57,548 nt of DNA from Spartobacteria bacterium. Its GTDB lineage: Bacteria; Verrucomicrobiota; Verrucomicrobiia; Chthoniobacterales; UBA10450. A program made the translations under genes and the position numbers. Each line of letters starts with the position of its first letter. The stretch's first letter is position 1. The notes below the pieces were generated by a model. The model made no database searches. It was given only the letters and a program-made list of their open reading frames with translations, and was not told the origin of the DNA. The stretch spans positions 1 through 57,548 of the forward strand of contig PNAA01000011.1 of NCBI GenBank assembly GCA_003169975.1. The letters are read 5' to 3'. Of this stretch, positions 34,733 to 44,015 are shown piece by piece.

Positions 34733-37102
34733 ATGCCGATGCGCGCGCCCAAGAGTTCGTCCGCAGCAGCGCTGGTTGGGATTTGGACGATCCTGCTGGT
34801 CGGCTTCGTTATCACCGTTCTATATGTCGGCCGTGAATTGCTCGTGCCCCTCGCGCTCGCCGCGCTATTTACTTTTCTGCTCACTCCGGTCGTCGGGCGT
34901 CTCGAGCGTTTCATCGGACGGATTGCGGCAGTTTTGATCGTCGTCTCGATGCTTTTCGCGGTGTTGGCCGCGGCGGCCTGGCTTTTGACCCGACAGGTGA
35001 TCGATCTGGCCGCCAAGCTGCCTGATTACCAAACGAACATCGAGAGTAAGCTCCACTCCTTCCGCATGCCCGCGGGCGGCGCATTCGGGCGTTTTACTCA
35101 TAGCGTCCAACAACTGCGCGCTGAGCTACCCGGAGCCGCGCCCCCACCGGCGGCCAGCCTATCCGCCTCGGATAAGAAAATCGCCCGCGCAGTCCTTGGA
35201 ATGAACCCCGCTGCTTCCACTTCGCCGCTGCCGGTGACGATTGTCAATTCCCCCAGTGAGATTCCGCGAATGCTGCAAACAGCAGTCGGCACGGTGCTGA
35301 GTCCGCTGGGAACAGCGGCCCTGGTCTTGTTACTGGTGATTTTCATGCTTCTAAAGCGCGAAGACCTGCGCGGCCGTCTCATGCGATTGATCGGCCAGGG
35401 GCACATCAGCGAGACCACGAAGGCGCTGGATGATGCGGGCCAGCGCGTGAGGCGCTATCTGGCCATGCAGTTTCTGGTGAATGCCAGTTACGGAATCCTG
35501 ATCGGGATCGGGCTCTATCTTATCGGGGTGCCAAACCCGAGTCTGTGGGGCGCCTTTGCCGCGGTGATGCGCTTCATTCCCTACGTGGGGCCGTGGATTG
35601 GCGCCGCCATTCCTCTTGTACTTTCCTTCGCGGTTTCGAAAAGCTGGCTGACGCCGGTTTACACTCTGGGCCTTTACGGCACTCTTGAATTGATCAACGC
35701 CAACGCGCTCGAGCCCTGGCTCTATGGCTCCAGCACGGGCGTATCGTCCCTGGCGCTCATCATTGCCGCGCTCTTTTGGACCTGGCTTTGGGGACCGATC
35801 GGACTTCTGCTTTCTACACCGCTGACGGTTTGTGTCACGGTCCTGGGACAGCACGTTCCGCGGATGCATTTTCTCAGCGTGCTCTTGAGTGAAGAAGAAC
35901 CTCTTTCGCCAGCGGAAGAGCTTTATCACCGGCTCCTGGCCCTTGGTTTAAAGCAGGCCGACGAACTCGTGGGAAGCTATTTGAAGGATAACTCGCTCAC
36001 TGCTCTCTACGACTCAGTCATGTTACCGGTCATCACGGCTGCCGAAGTGGACCTGCAGCGGCGGAGCCTGGAGCCTGAGGAGCGCACAACTCTTTTCGAA
36101 AAACTCACCGAAATTATTGAAGACGTTGGTTCCCGGCCCGGGACCGCCTCGAAGTTGGAAGCCGACAAGGTTGTCGCCGCCGCGACTCCTCCGCCTCCGA
36201 GCGCGCCGACCTGTCGAGTCTTATGTCTGCCCGCTCGCGCGCAACGCGACGAACTCGCCGGGCTGATGCTGACCCAGCTCTTGCGGCAACAAAACTTCGA
36301 ATCCGAGAATGTTCCAGCCGCTCTCTCTCACGGCGAACTCGTTGAGCGCGCTGCCGAATTGGAATTTGCAGCGATTTGCATTTCGGTGGTGCCGCCTTCC
36401 ACGCTCGGTCATGCGCGCTATCTCACCGCCAAGCTGCGCGCCCGTTTCCCCGAGGTAAAGATCGTCGTCGGCTTCTGGGGTGCGACCGAAAACTTGGGCG
36501 ACGCCGCTCTCCGAATGCGCGAAGCCGGCGTCGACGAAGTCGTGGTCACCCTTGCCGGCGCGGTCGTGCAACTGCTGAAGTATTCCTCGTTCATCTCTGA
36601 TGAGATGATGGTTGCGCCGCGTCCGGAGAACGAAGAAGCGCGGCTGGCCCAGCTGGAAGCTTTGCACATCCTCGATACGCCTAACGAACGTATTTTCGAT
36701 CGTATGACGGCACGTCTCGCGCGCGTCTTCCAGGTTCCAATCGCCCTAATCTCTTTCATCGATCGTGAGCGGCAGTGGTTCAAAGCGCAATTCGGACTGG
36801 ATGAGCTGGCCCAGGTGGGGACGCCGCGCGATCTCTCGGTCTGCGGTCATATGGTGGCGGCAAATGAAATGCTCGTGGTCGAAGACATTGCGCGTGACCG
36901 TCGCTTTGCGAACAATCCCGTCCTCAAAGAGCGCGGGGTGCGCTTTTACGCCGGAGTCCCGTTGCGCGCCGGCGATCAGCCTGTGGGTTCACTTTGTTTG
37001 CTCGACGTTCGTCCGCGCAAATTTTCCCAGGAAGATCGGCGGGTCCTTCAACTCATGGCTGATGAAGTGATGGAAGAGCTAAGCCAGCGCGTCGCGCCCT
37101 GA
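34733..37102 (+). CDS. AI-2E/PerM-type permease fused to B12-binding-like and GAF domains
   Basis: A protein of 789 residues. Residues about 15-395 are a PerM/AI-2E transporter: two N-terminal helix pairs, a soluble insert, then F-I-P-Y-V-G-P-W-I-G-A and E-P-W-L-Y-G-S-S-T-G-V-S, the family hallmarks. A helical stretch follows to about 480. Residues about 490-620 look like a cobalamin-binding-type Rossmann domain (R-V-L-C-L-P-A-R-A-Q-R-D-E; L-R-M-R-E-A-G-V-D-E-V-V), without an obvious D-x-H-x-x-G. Residues about 630-785 are a GAF domain (L-H-I-L-D-T-P-N-E-R-I-F-D-R-M; P-I-A-L-I-S-F-I-D; R-F-Y-A-G-V-P-L). It suggests a sensor-regulated permease. It is one continuous frame with no sign of frameshift. 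Confidence 0.87.
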   Translation: MPMRAPKSSSAAALVGIWTILLVGFVITVLYVGRELLVPLALAALFTFLLTPVVGRLERFIGRIAAVLIVVSMLFAVLAAAAWLLTRQVIDLAAKLPDYQTNIESKLHSFRMPAGGAFGRFTHSVQQLRAELPGAAPPPAASLSASDKKIARAVLGMNPAASTSPLPVTIVNSPSEIPRMLQTAVGTVLSPLGTAALVLLLVIFMLLKREDLRGRLMRLIGQGHISETTKALDDAGQRVRRYLAMQFLVNASYGILIGIGLYLIGVPNPSLWGAFAAVMRFIPYVGPWIGAAIPLVLSFAVSKSWLTPVYTLGLYGTLELINANALEPWLYGSSTGVSSLALIIAALFWTWLWGPIGLLLSTPLTVCVTVLGQHVPRMHFLSVLLSEEEPLSPAEELYHRLLALGLKQADELVGSYLKDNSLTALYDSVMLPVITAAEVDLQRRSLEPEERTTLFEKLTEIIEDVGSRPGTASKLEADKVVAAATPPPPSAPTCRVLCLPARAQRDELAGLMLTQLLRQQNFESENVPAALSHGELVERAAELEFAAICISVVPPSTLGHARYLTAKLRARFPEVKIVVGFWGATENLGDAALRMREAGVDEVVVTLAGAVVQLLKYSSFISDEMMVAPRPENEEARLAQLEALHILDTPNERIFDRMTARLARVFQVPIALISFIDRERQWFKAQFGLDELAQVGTPRDLSVCGHMVAANEMLVVEDIARDRRFANNPVLKERGVRFYAGVPLRAGDQPVGSLCLLDVRPRKFSQEDRRVLQLMADEVMEELSQRVAP

Positions 37103-37220
37103 CCTAAGGCCGATGATCACGCAGTTTCTTGGGTTCGTTTCTTTTCGCCGCACCGATTGCGCCCCGAGGGTCGAGCGATGGCTAAGTGACCGACAGTCCG
37201 CCTATCCTCCGAAAGCAAGA

Positions 37221-37252
37221 AGGGCCCCGCGCCTGATGACGCGAGGCCCTTT
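37221..37252 (+). terminator. Rho-independent terminator
   Basis: AGGGCC-C-CGCG, loop CCTGATGA, CGCG-A-GGCCCT, followed by TTTTGATTTT. A GC-rich stem with a T-tract, 118 bases after the permease fusion gene and before the convergent glycine-zipper gene. It may act in both directions. Confidence 0.8.
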
Positions 37253-37276
37253 TGATTTTGAATCGTCGACGTAGAG

Positions 37277-37810
37277 TTAGTGAGTCGTTACGGGCGTTTT
37301 GGACATCGACGAGACCGTGATGTCTTCCGCGCCGGCAGTCTTGAAGATGTTTTTGGCAAGATCCTTTCGGTCGCCATCCTGCGCGTGCACCGAAATTAGA
37401 TAATTGCCAGCCTTGAGCTTCTCTTCGTAGCGCTTGGCCTCAATCTCGGGAATCCCGAGTCCGATCAACCCGCCGACGATGCCGCCAGTGGCCCCGCCGA
37501 CTGCCGCACCGCTGAGCGCCGCGATGATCGGACCAGCCGCGATGAGCGGACCTACGCCCGGGATGGCGAGTGCGCCGATGCCGGCGAGCAAGCCAATCAC
37601 TCCTCCAGTGACTCCCCCGGTGACCGCCCCCGTGGTTGCGCCCTCTGGTGCCTTGCTGGATTTTACGTGACCGATGTCATGCTTCCCCTCATCGGCCGGC
37701 AATAAGACAGAGATTTCCGCCGCAGGAAACCCGGCCTTTTGGAGATTTTCCACGATCCGCTCGGCTTGCGAATGTGAAGTCGCGATACAGAATACTGATG
37801 TTTTAGACAT
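37277..37810 (-). CDS. General-stress-type protein with glycine-zipper helices
   Basis: A protein of 177 residues. Residues 1-50 form an alpha/beta unit (S-V-F-C-I-A-T-S-H-S-Q-A-E-R-I-V-E-N-L, G-F-P-A-A-E-I-S-V-L-L) like the GSP17M/YflT-type domain. Residues about 58-120 are very rich in G, A, V and I with G-x3-G spacing, a glycine-zipper region that likely inserts in a membrane. The C-terminus repeats an alpha/beta unit. Such proteins are common in stress loci next to BON-domain genes, as here. Confidence 0.8.
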   Translation of the reverse strand: MSKTSVFCIATSHSQAERIVENLQKAGFPAAEISVLLPADEGKHDIGHVKSSKAPEGATTGAVTGGVTGGVIGLLAGIGALAIPGVGPLIAAGPIIAALSGAAVGGATGGIVGGLIGLGIPEIEAKRYEEKLKAGNYLISVHAQDGDRKDLAKNIFKTAGAEDITVSSMSKTPVTTH

Positions 37811-37866
37811 ACTTGAGTGTTTGTTCCTTGGTTGTTGTTATCTTGTTAATTGTTAGTTAGTCAACC

Positions 37867-38235
37867 TTATTTCGACTCTTTGACTTCGAGCTGGTTATCG
37901 ATTTGCGCGCCGGGAGCCGCAGCTTTGGCAAGTTGATCGATTTTTGTTTTTTCCTGAGCGCTCTTCACCGGGCCCCGCAGCGTGACCAGGCCGCCCGCGG
38001 TGATGATCTTGACGTTCTTAGCCGTCATCGTGAGCGAACGATCTTTCATCACAGCGCGACGAATCGCCGCGGTAATTTTGATGTCTGCAGGGCTGTTAGA
38101 TTGATCGCCGGAAGTTTTGGTTTCGCCGGAGCGATCCCGCTCGTTCCTGGCGGAATTATCCGCCGGCTTGTCCTGGGCAAGAGCGGAGAACGTCAGAATA
38201 GAGAGGCAGAGAAGTGACAGTGTTAGTCGTTTCAT
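37867..38235 (-). CDS. Exported BON-domain protein (OsmY-like)
   Basis: A protein of 122 residues from the ATG before K-R-L-T-L-S-L-L-C-L-S; the signal peptide ends at A-L-A-Q. A polar linker leads to one BON domain (I-T-A-A-I-R-R-A-V-M-K-D; N-V-K-I-I-T-A-G-G-L-V-T-L-R-G-P-V). It is likely periplasmic and membrane-associated and belongs with the stress genes around it. Confidence 0.85.
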   Translation of the reverse strand: MKRLTLSLLCLSILTFSALAQDKPADNSARNERDRSGETKTSGDQSNSPADIKITAAIRRAVMKDRSLTMTAKNVKIITAGGLVTLRGPVKSAQEKTKIDQLAKAAAPGAQIDNQLEVKESK

Positions 38236-38495
38236 TTTTTGTTGTGTTCCGCCGGGTAGCGGCACAAGTGATACGCGGACGCGATGCTTCGTGGTTCCTT
38301 TTTTCGCAAAAAAGGTTGGCAGAGAACAACGTCTATTAGGAATCAGACGCCGTCACCAACACAACACAGCTATCTGGCCCGTCGCCGGTCAGCCTCCATA
38401 CAGGCTTCTTCATTTCTGCGGTGGTCCGGGTAGGTCTCGCACCGCGAATAAAAATGCATCCGCGAGGCATTCGGGAGCCGATAGGAAATTATTAT

Positions 38496-38621
38496 ATGGA
38501 ACTCGAAACTCTAAAAGACCTTTACATTCACGAACTCAAGGATCTCTATAGCGCGGAGAATCAAATCATTAAGGCGCTGCCGAAGATGGCCAAGTCCACG
38601 ATCAATGTAGCTGCCAAATAG
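38496..38621 (+). pseudogene. Truncated YciE/DUF892 (ferritin-like stress protein) N-terminus
   Basis: The 41 residues (M-E-L-E-T-L-K-D-L-Y-I-H-E-L-K-D-L-Y...A-L-P-K-M-A-K) match the start of the YciE/DUF892 family, whose members are about 160 residues. The match ends at about residue 34 and a stop follows. A Shine-Dalgarno-like AGGAA is present upstream. A decayed gene whose remainder has been lost. Confidence 0.75.
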
Positions 38622-38627
38622 ATTGCC

Positions 38628-38744
38628 ATGAAACTTACTCATCGAATCAAAGAATCGGGCGCAGCCGGATATATTTTGCTCTGGTTGCTTGGTATTCCGC
38701 TTCCCATTCTTTTTATCATCTTCTTAATGCGTGGTTGCACTTAG
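38628..38744 (+). CDS. 38-residue single-span membrane protein
   Basis: The predicted peptide starts M-K-L-T-H-R-I-K-E-S-G-A-A-G-Y and continues into a hydrophobic helix (I-L-L-W-L-L-G-I-P-L-P-I-L-F-I-I-F) ending M-R-G-C-T. The start lies 7 bases after the YciE remnant. Small hydrophobic proteins like this are common in stress loci. It is below the usual size cut-off for gene callers. Confidence 0.55.
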   Translation: MKLTHRIKESGAAGYILLWLLGIPLPILFIIFLMRGCT

Positions 38745-38806
38745 ACAGGAGGCTACGCCAGGAAGCTTTCAATGCAGTTTTCCTTTGCTAATCCAAGTCG
38801 AACAAA

Positions 38807-38863
38807 ATGAGCATTGTTCTCTTAATTATTCTCGTCCTCCTATTGATCGGTGCTTTCCCTTCC
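38807..38863 (+). pseudogene. Truncated DUF3309 small membrane protein
   Basis: M-S-I-V-L-L-I-I-L-V-L-L-L-I-G-A-F-P matches the first half of DUF3309, compare M-G-L-I-I-L-I-V-L-I-L-L-L-V-G-A-F-P in the intact copy at 48511-48657. After residue 18 the similarity stops and the glycine-rich turn and second helix are missing. From here to 39163 I see no gene. Confidence 0.65.
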
Positions 38864-39163
38864 TGTTTTGATCCTGATAATCTTGGCGCTCACCGGACGA
38901 CTTTAGCGACCCTGCATTCCAAAGAAGTATTTCGGATTCCTGGGGACCTGGTTGTGAGTAGTGCGCATTTATCTTGATTGGCCAATCTCTGAAATTTCAC
39001 GAGGCGGAACTCCAAGATCGGCTTCAGGAATTGAGTGATGCCGCCGGCATCGAACACCGCGTGTTCCCGTCCCTTCATCACGAAACCGATCCCGCTCCAT
39101 TCGAGATAAGCCAAGGTCGGGCCGCGGGAATCAGGCAGACGCGCTGCCCTCGTTCTCTTTTGG

Positions 39164-40438
39164 CTAAAGTTGGGAACGGAGAAGGGCGGAGGCTCCGTCG
39201 GTCACGCGCTGCCAGAAAGGTCGGCGCCGCCAGTCTTCGTAGGTCACCTCGCGAGAGCGTGCAACGTCGCGGTCAAACGCCTGGCTCTCGGCGGCGGCGA
39301 TCTCGCGATCGATGATGTTAAGGTTCGCCTCGTCGTTCAGGCGAAAGGAGCGGTTGTCGAAATTCGCCGAACCGACCGAAGTCCAGAGGCGGTCGATGAT
39401 CATTGTTTTGCAGTGATACATCGATGGCTCGAACTCGTAGATGCGGACGCCGCGCGCGAGTAACTCGCCCCAGCGATCACGCGAGGCCGAGCGCACGACA
39501 GCCGAATGCATGTGGCGGCCCGGCAGTAACACTTCGACTTTGACGCCGCGCTCGACGGCTTCGACGAGTGTCTGCGCGGTAAGATCGTCCGGGACGAAGT
39601 ACGCGTTCCCGACTTTAACGCTGCGCTCGGCCGCGGCGAGAGAGAGGAGATACATGAGGCGGGCGCTTTCGCTCCCTTCCATCGGCGAGCTCTTGAACAT
39701 CTGACAGCGATGCGAGCCCACCGCCTTGAGCGCGGGGAAATATTCTTCGCCGTGGAGCACGATGGAGCGCGTCTTCATCCAGTTATCGAGAAAGGCAGCC
39801 TGCATCTGCGCGACGACAGGGCCCTCCACGCGATAGTGGGAATCGCGCCATTCCTCCGGCGAAGCGGCGTTGCCGTCCCATTGATCGGCAATGCCGACGC
39901 CGCCGGTGAAACCGATTTGGCCATCGATGATGAGGAGCTTGCGATGCGTACGATGATTCGCACGAGCGATATTCGTGATGTGGTAGACCTCGACCTCCAC
40001 TCCAGCTTCGTCCATTTGGCGCAGGGCCGGTCCATGCACACAATCGCACCCTACGCCGTCGACGAGGACGTGCACTTTGACGCCGCGACGAGCCTGGGCG
40101 GAGAGCGCGTCGGCAAATTTCTGCGCGATCGCGCCCGACCAATAGACAAAGGTTTCGAAGGTGATGCTGCGTTCGGCGCTCTCAATCGCGGCGAGCATGG
40201 CGGGGAAAATCTCGACGCCGTTGCGCAGTGGAACGACGAGGTTTCCATCGAGGATGGGCGGTCCGAGGAGTTGGCTCATCGAGCGCTCAAACTGCGGGTC
40301 GGCGATACCGTAGCGTTGCGCGATGCGGTGTTTGATTTTCCGTTCGCCGCTGATGAAGTTGCGCGCAAAGGTGGTGGCCACCGCGGTGACTAGGGCCGTG
40401 AGCCCGATGGTCAGAAGGGTGGACGGGTGCTTTTTCAT
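39164..40438 (-). CDS. Cardiolipin synthase-like phospholipase D protein
   Basis: A protein of 424 residues from the ATG before K-K-H-P-S-T-L-L-T; a TTG five codons upstream is possible. One N-terminal membrane segment, then two HKD motifs: H-R-K-L-L-I-I-D-G-Q-I-G-F-T-G-G and H-C-K-T-M-I-I-D-R-L-W-T-S-V-G-S-A-N-F-D. This is the bacterial ClsA/ClsB-type layout for joining phosphatidylglycerol units, acting at the inner membrane. Confidence 0.88.
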   Translation of the reverse strand: MKKHPSTLLTIGLTALVTAVATTFARNFISGERKIKHRIAQRYGIADPQFERSMSQLLGPPILDGNLVVPLRNGVEIFPAMLAAIESAERSITFETFVYWSGAIAQKFADALSAQARRGVKVHVLVDGVGCDCVHGPALRQMDEAGVEVEVYHITNIARANHRTHRKLLIIDGQIGFTGGVGIADQWDGNAASPEEWRDSHYRVEGPVVAQMQAAFLDNWMKTRSIVLHGEEYFPALKAVGSHRCQMFKSSPMEGSESARLMYLLSLAAAERSVKVGNAYFVPDDLTAQTLVEAVERGVKVEVLLPGRHMHSAVVRSASRDRWGELLARGVRIYEFEPSMYHCKTMIIDRLWTSVGSANFDNRSFRLNDEANLNIIDREIAAAESQAFDRDVARSREVTYEDWRRRPFWQRVTDGASALLRSQL

Positions 40439-40601
40439 GATAGAGCGATTCAAAGGAATCGGTTGCGCGACGGGTCATGGCTGCGCGGGCGACGGCTAAG
40501 AATCCAAACGCCCGCCGGGTGCAAAGAATGCCGAGGAGAAGCTTCGGTGGTGCGAATAGTGTCGTGGTTTTGCGCCCAGCGAAGGGCCGATCTGCGTATA
40601 G

Positions 40602-41660
40602 ATGGAGATGACCAAGCCCAAAGACCTCGCAAATCCGAACCGGCGTGAGGTGATCATCATCGGCGGCGGGATCGCGGGGCTATCGGCGGCGATCTATCTC
40701 GGGCGCGCGGAACGCGACACGCTGGTGATTGATTCCGGCCACTCGATGGCCAGATGGGAGCCGCAGGTGCGAAATTACCTCGGCTTCCCAGACGGCGTCG
40801 ACGGTGAGGCGCTGCTCAAGTATGGCCGGCGACAAGCGAAGTGGCATCAGGTGGCGTTTGCGAACGACGAGATCAAAAGCGTCACGCGGCGGAAGGCGGG
40901 CTTTTTTCTGCGCGGACGTCGGACGACCTACCGGACGAACCGCTTGCTCCTCGCGACCGGCATTTTCCATCTCCCGCCAAAGATTCCCAGTGTAAAGGAG
41001 TGCCTCGGGCACAGCATGTTTTTCTGCAAGGATTGCGACGCCTACCGCGTGCGTGGAAAACCGATCGCGATCTGCGGCGCGAACAAAGAAGCGGTCGAGT
41101 ATGCCCTCGGGATGTTGCACTACTCGCCCTGCGTGGTTGTGGCGACCAATGCCGAGAGGCCGCACTGGAGCCGAAAGCACGCAGCGCTCTTGAAGGAATA
41201 CGAAATACCAGTGTATCGGGAGAAAATCACAGGGGTGAATCATCGCAAGAACCAGGTGCGCGGACTGCGTTTCAAGGGCGGGACGGAGGTGAAGATCGAC
41301 AACATCTTCACTACGCGGGGAGATGTTATTCATACAGGGCTGGCGGAGTCGTTAGGCGCGCGGCTCGACCGGGAAGGGCAAATCGTGGTGGATCAATGCA
41401 TGCGCACGAGCGTGCCGCGACTTTACGCTGCGGGCTGCGTAACGCCGGCCAATTGCCAGATGATCATCGCGGCTGGGGAGGGCGCGGCCGCCGCGCAGGC
41501 AATCAACCGCGATTTGTTTGAGGAAAGCCTCAGGAATCACTCGCTGCGGCGTTTTCGCGAGGTGCAGCTTGAGGAAGAGAGGACCATGCCGCTGTCGGCT
41601 GTGAATGCCGACGGACGGGCAAGCTCCGACAAGGCTAGAAATCGAGCTCGGAGCGCCTGA
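40602..41660 (+). CDS. Thioredoxin-reductase-like FAD/NAD(P) oxidoreductase
   Basis: A protein of 352 residues. The FAD site is I-I-I-G-G-G-I-A-G-L-S-A-A at about 18-30, and the redox pair C-K-D-C is in F-F-C-K-D-C-D-A-Y-R at about 141-150. The second nucleotide site is degenerate (C-G-A-N-K-E-A instead of G-x-G-x-x-A). The last 40 residues are a charged extension. It resembles TrxB but the changed NADPH motif suggests another partner or cofactor preference. Confidence 0.87.
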   Translation: MEMTKPKDLANPNRREVIIIGGGIAGLSAAIYLGRAERDTLVIDSGHSMARWEPQVRNYLGFPDGVDGEALLKYGRRQAKWHQVAFANDEIKSVTRRKAGFFLRGRRTTYRTNRLLLATGIFHLPPKIPSVKECLGHSMFFCKDCDAYRVRGKPIAICGANKEAVEYALGMLHYSPCVVVATNAERPHWSRKHAALLKEYEIPVYREKITGVNHRKNQVRGLRFKGGTEVKIDNIFTTRGDVIHTGLAESLGARLDREGQIVVDQCMRTSVPRLYAAGCVTPANCQMIIAAGEGAAAAQAINRDLFEESLRNHSLRRFREVQLEEERTMPLSAVNADGRASSDKARNRARSA

Positions 41661-41665
41661 ATTTC

Positions 41666-42670
41666 TCAAGTGCTGGCGCTGCGCTTGACGATGTAAAATA
41701 AGAAAAAGAGCGAAGGGAGCAATAGCACTGCGCCGAGGACCAGCGCAAGCACGAGTAAACGCAGAGTGATTGCAGGAGCGGCCGCGTTGGCAATCGTCAC
41801 ATCGGGGACGATCAAGTAGGGATACTGCGCGAGGCTCCATCCAAGGAGGATCAACGTTGTCTGGCCAATAGCGGCGAGACGCGCGATTTGAAATCGGCGC
41901 CACCAGAGGCTGAGTAGCGCGCCGGCAACGCAGCAGATAGTCGCGCCCACCAGCAGGGCCGCCCAGCGGCTCGCTAGGCCACGGTAGATTTCCGGCGCTC
42001 CCGTCTTCGAACTGAAAAAAGCGACTAGTGCGATCGGGACCAAGGCAATTTCAGATAACAAGGCCCGCAGTCGGAAATCGTCCTGCACTTCCGATTGGCC
42101 GGCTGTGTCGATAGTTAAATAAGTGGCTGCCAGGAAAGCGCACAGCTCAAGGGCAAATAACCCGCAAACGAGCGCGAAAGGTGTCAGCCACGCCACGAAG
42201 AAACCGTTCGTGACGCTCCCATTTTCGATACGGATGTGGCCGGTCGCCAGCGCGCCGAGGGTCACGCCCTGGACCCACGGCGTAAAGCAACTAGCCGCGC
42301 CAAATATCGTGCTCCATCGGTTCTGCACTTCCTCCGCCCGCGAGTCGTATTTTCGAAAGATGAATGCACAGCCGCGGAAGATGACGCCGATTAACAGCAT
42401 TGTGATCGGGATGTAGAGCGCGGTCATCATCCCCGCGAAGGCCCGCGGAAAGGCGGTGAACAAAATCACCACGACGAGGATCAGCCAGACGTGGTTCGCC
42501 TCCCAGATGGGACCAATTGCCTTTGCAATCGCGCGCCGTTGTTTGTTCGCACGTCGTCCAGTCGCGAGCAGATCCCACATGCCGCCACCGAAATCGGCCC
42601 CGCCCGTGACGGTGTAGAAAATCAATGCGAGCAACAGAAACACGGCGACTATGAGTTCAGGGTGCTTCAT
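41666..42670 (-). CDS. cydB: Cytochrome bd-type quinol oxidase subunit II
   Basis: A protein of 334 residues with about eight membrane helices. It contains the subunit II motifs G-G-A-D-F-G-G-G-M-W-D-L-L, I-G-P-I-W-E-A-N-H-V-W and F-R-G-C-A-F-I-F-R-K. It overlaps the cydA stop by four bases (ATGA), so translation is coupled. No cydX-like gene was found between it and the convergent oxidoreductase 5 bases beyond. Confidence 0.93.
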   Translation of the reverse strand: MKHPELIVAVFLLLALIFYTVTGGADFGGGMWDLLATGRRANKQRRAIAKAIGPIWEANHVWLILVVVILFTAFPRAFAGMMTALYIPITMLLIGVIFRGCAFIFRKYDSRAEEVQNRWSTIFGAASCFTPWVQGVTLGALATGHIRIENGSVTNGFFVAWLTPFALVCGLFALELCAFLAATYLTIDTAGQSEVQDDFRLRALLSEIALVPIALVAFFSSKTGAPEIYRGLASRWAALLVGATICCVAGALLSLWWRRFQIARLAAIGQTTLILLGWSLAQYPYLIVPDVTIANAAAPAITLRLLVLALVLGAVLLLPSLFFLFYIVKRSAST

Positions 42671-43986
42671 AGCGCTGACGGATCCGGGACTGGCTCCGAC
42701 GCCTTCATGAACTCGCGGCGCAGAAGATAGAGAACAACGAAGGAGAGGAAGAGGTAGATGACCGTGAAGACTACGAACGGCACCGCAATCCCAGGCACTG
42801 GTGTAACGGCGTCTTCCGTGCGCATCACGTTATAAATAATCCAGGGCTGACGCCCTAATTCCGTCACCGCCCATCCGGCTTCGATCGCTATGAAACCCAA
42901 CGGTCCCGCCGCAACAATCCCACGCAAGAACCATTTACTATCGGGAACGCGCCGGTGCTTCCAACAGAGAAGGCCCGCAGCGAGCGACAAGAAGATCAAC
43001 GCCATTCCCGAAGCGACCATGATGTCAAAAGACAAGTGCACGATGCGCACGTTGGGCCATTCTTTTCTCGGAAATTCTTCCAAACCGGTCACCGTAGCGT
43101 TGGGATCACGCGCGACGAGAAGACTCAAACCATGCGGGATGGTGATGGCGTATTTGGTCGTGCGCGCATCGTCGTTCGGAATTCCGCCAATGAGGATGGG
43201 CGCTCCGGGTTGCGTCCGATAATTCGCTTCCATCGCGGCGAGCTTCGCCGGTTGGAGGCGCGCGACCGTGCGCGCACTGAGGTCCCCACTCAGGAGCTGG
43301 AACGGAGCACTGATGCAGGCGACGCTGAGCGCGATGCCGAACGCGCTGCGATGAAACTGATCGTGCCGGTTCCGGAGCAGAAAAAAGGCGTGGACCGCCG
43401 CGACCGCAAAGCCAGTCCCGATAAAGGCGGCCAGCGTCATGTGCACCACTTCGTGAAAGCTCGCCTGGTTTAACATCGCCGCGACGGGGTCGATGTCGGT
43501 AATCTTGCCGTCGATTATTTTGAAACCGGCGGGCGAGTTCATCCACGCGTTCGCCGTCACCACAAAAATGGCGGAAGCAATTCCGCCGATGACAACCATC
43601 AACCCTGACAGCCAATGCAGGAGCGGCGGAAGGCGATTCCACTCGGCAAGGTAGATACCGAGAAAAATGGCTTCGGCGAAAAAAGCAAAACCTTCCAGGG
43701 AAAAGGGCATGCCAATGATGGCGCCGGCTTTCTCCATGAAAGTTGGCCACAACAATCCCAGCTCGAACGAAAGCACCGTGCCCGAGACCGCACCGACGGC
43801 GAAGAGAATGGCCGAGCCTCGTGCCCATCGTTTGGCGAGCTGGAGATAAACTGGCCGCCCGGTTCGGAGATACAATCCCTCCGCGATCGTCATGAGCACG
43901 GGCATCCCGATACCCACCGCCGCGAAAATAATGTGGAAGCCAAGTGACATGCCCATTTGGGAACGGGCAAAAAGAAAATCATTCAT
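42667..43986 (-). CDS. cydA: Cytochrome bd-type quinol oxidase subunit I
   Basis: A protein of 439 residues with about nine helices. It starts M-N-D-F-L-F-A-R-S-Q-M-G-M-S-L-G-F-H, with the heme-ligand histidine. Further motifs are S-G-T-V-L-S-F-E-L-G-L-L-W-P, the heme region F-H-E-V-V-H-M, and G-W-A-V-T-E-L-G-R-Q-P-W. The short Q-loop places it with the CIO-like/short type. It would oxidise quinol and reduce oxygen under low oxygen or cyanide-type stress. Confidence 0.94.
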   Translation of the reverse strand: MNDFLFARSQMGMSLGFHIIFAAVGIGMPVLMTIAEGLYLRTGRPVYLQLAKRWARGSAILFAVGAVSGTVLSFELGLLWPTFMEKAGAIIGMPFSLEGFAFFAEAIFLGIYLAEWNRLPPLLHWLSGLMVVIGGIASAIFVVTANAWMNSPAGFKIIDGKITDIDPVAAMLNQASFHEVVHMTLAAFIGTGFAVAAVHAFFLLRNRHDQFHRSAFGIALSVACISAPFQLLSGDLSARTVARLQPAKLAAMEANYRTQPGAPILIGGIPNDDARTTKYAITIPHGLSLLVARDPNATVTGLEEFPRKEWPNVRIVHLSFDIMVASGMALIFLSLAAGLLCWKHRRVPDSKWFLRGIVAAGPLGFIAIEAGWAVTELGRQPWIIYNVMRTEDAVTPVPGIAVPFVVFTVIYLFLSFVVLYLLRREFMKASEPVPDPSAL

Positions 43987-44015
43987 GCCTGTGCGGTCGC
44001 CACCTTGGAACGGAC

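Noticed and set aside
38890-39114. 74-codon minus-strand frame
   Set aside because: Weak coding character and it overlaps remnants of decayed plus-strand genes; not enough to call a gene.
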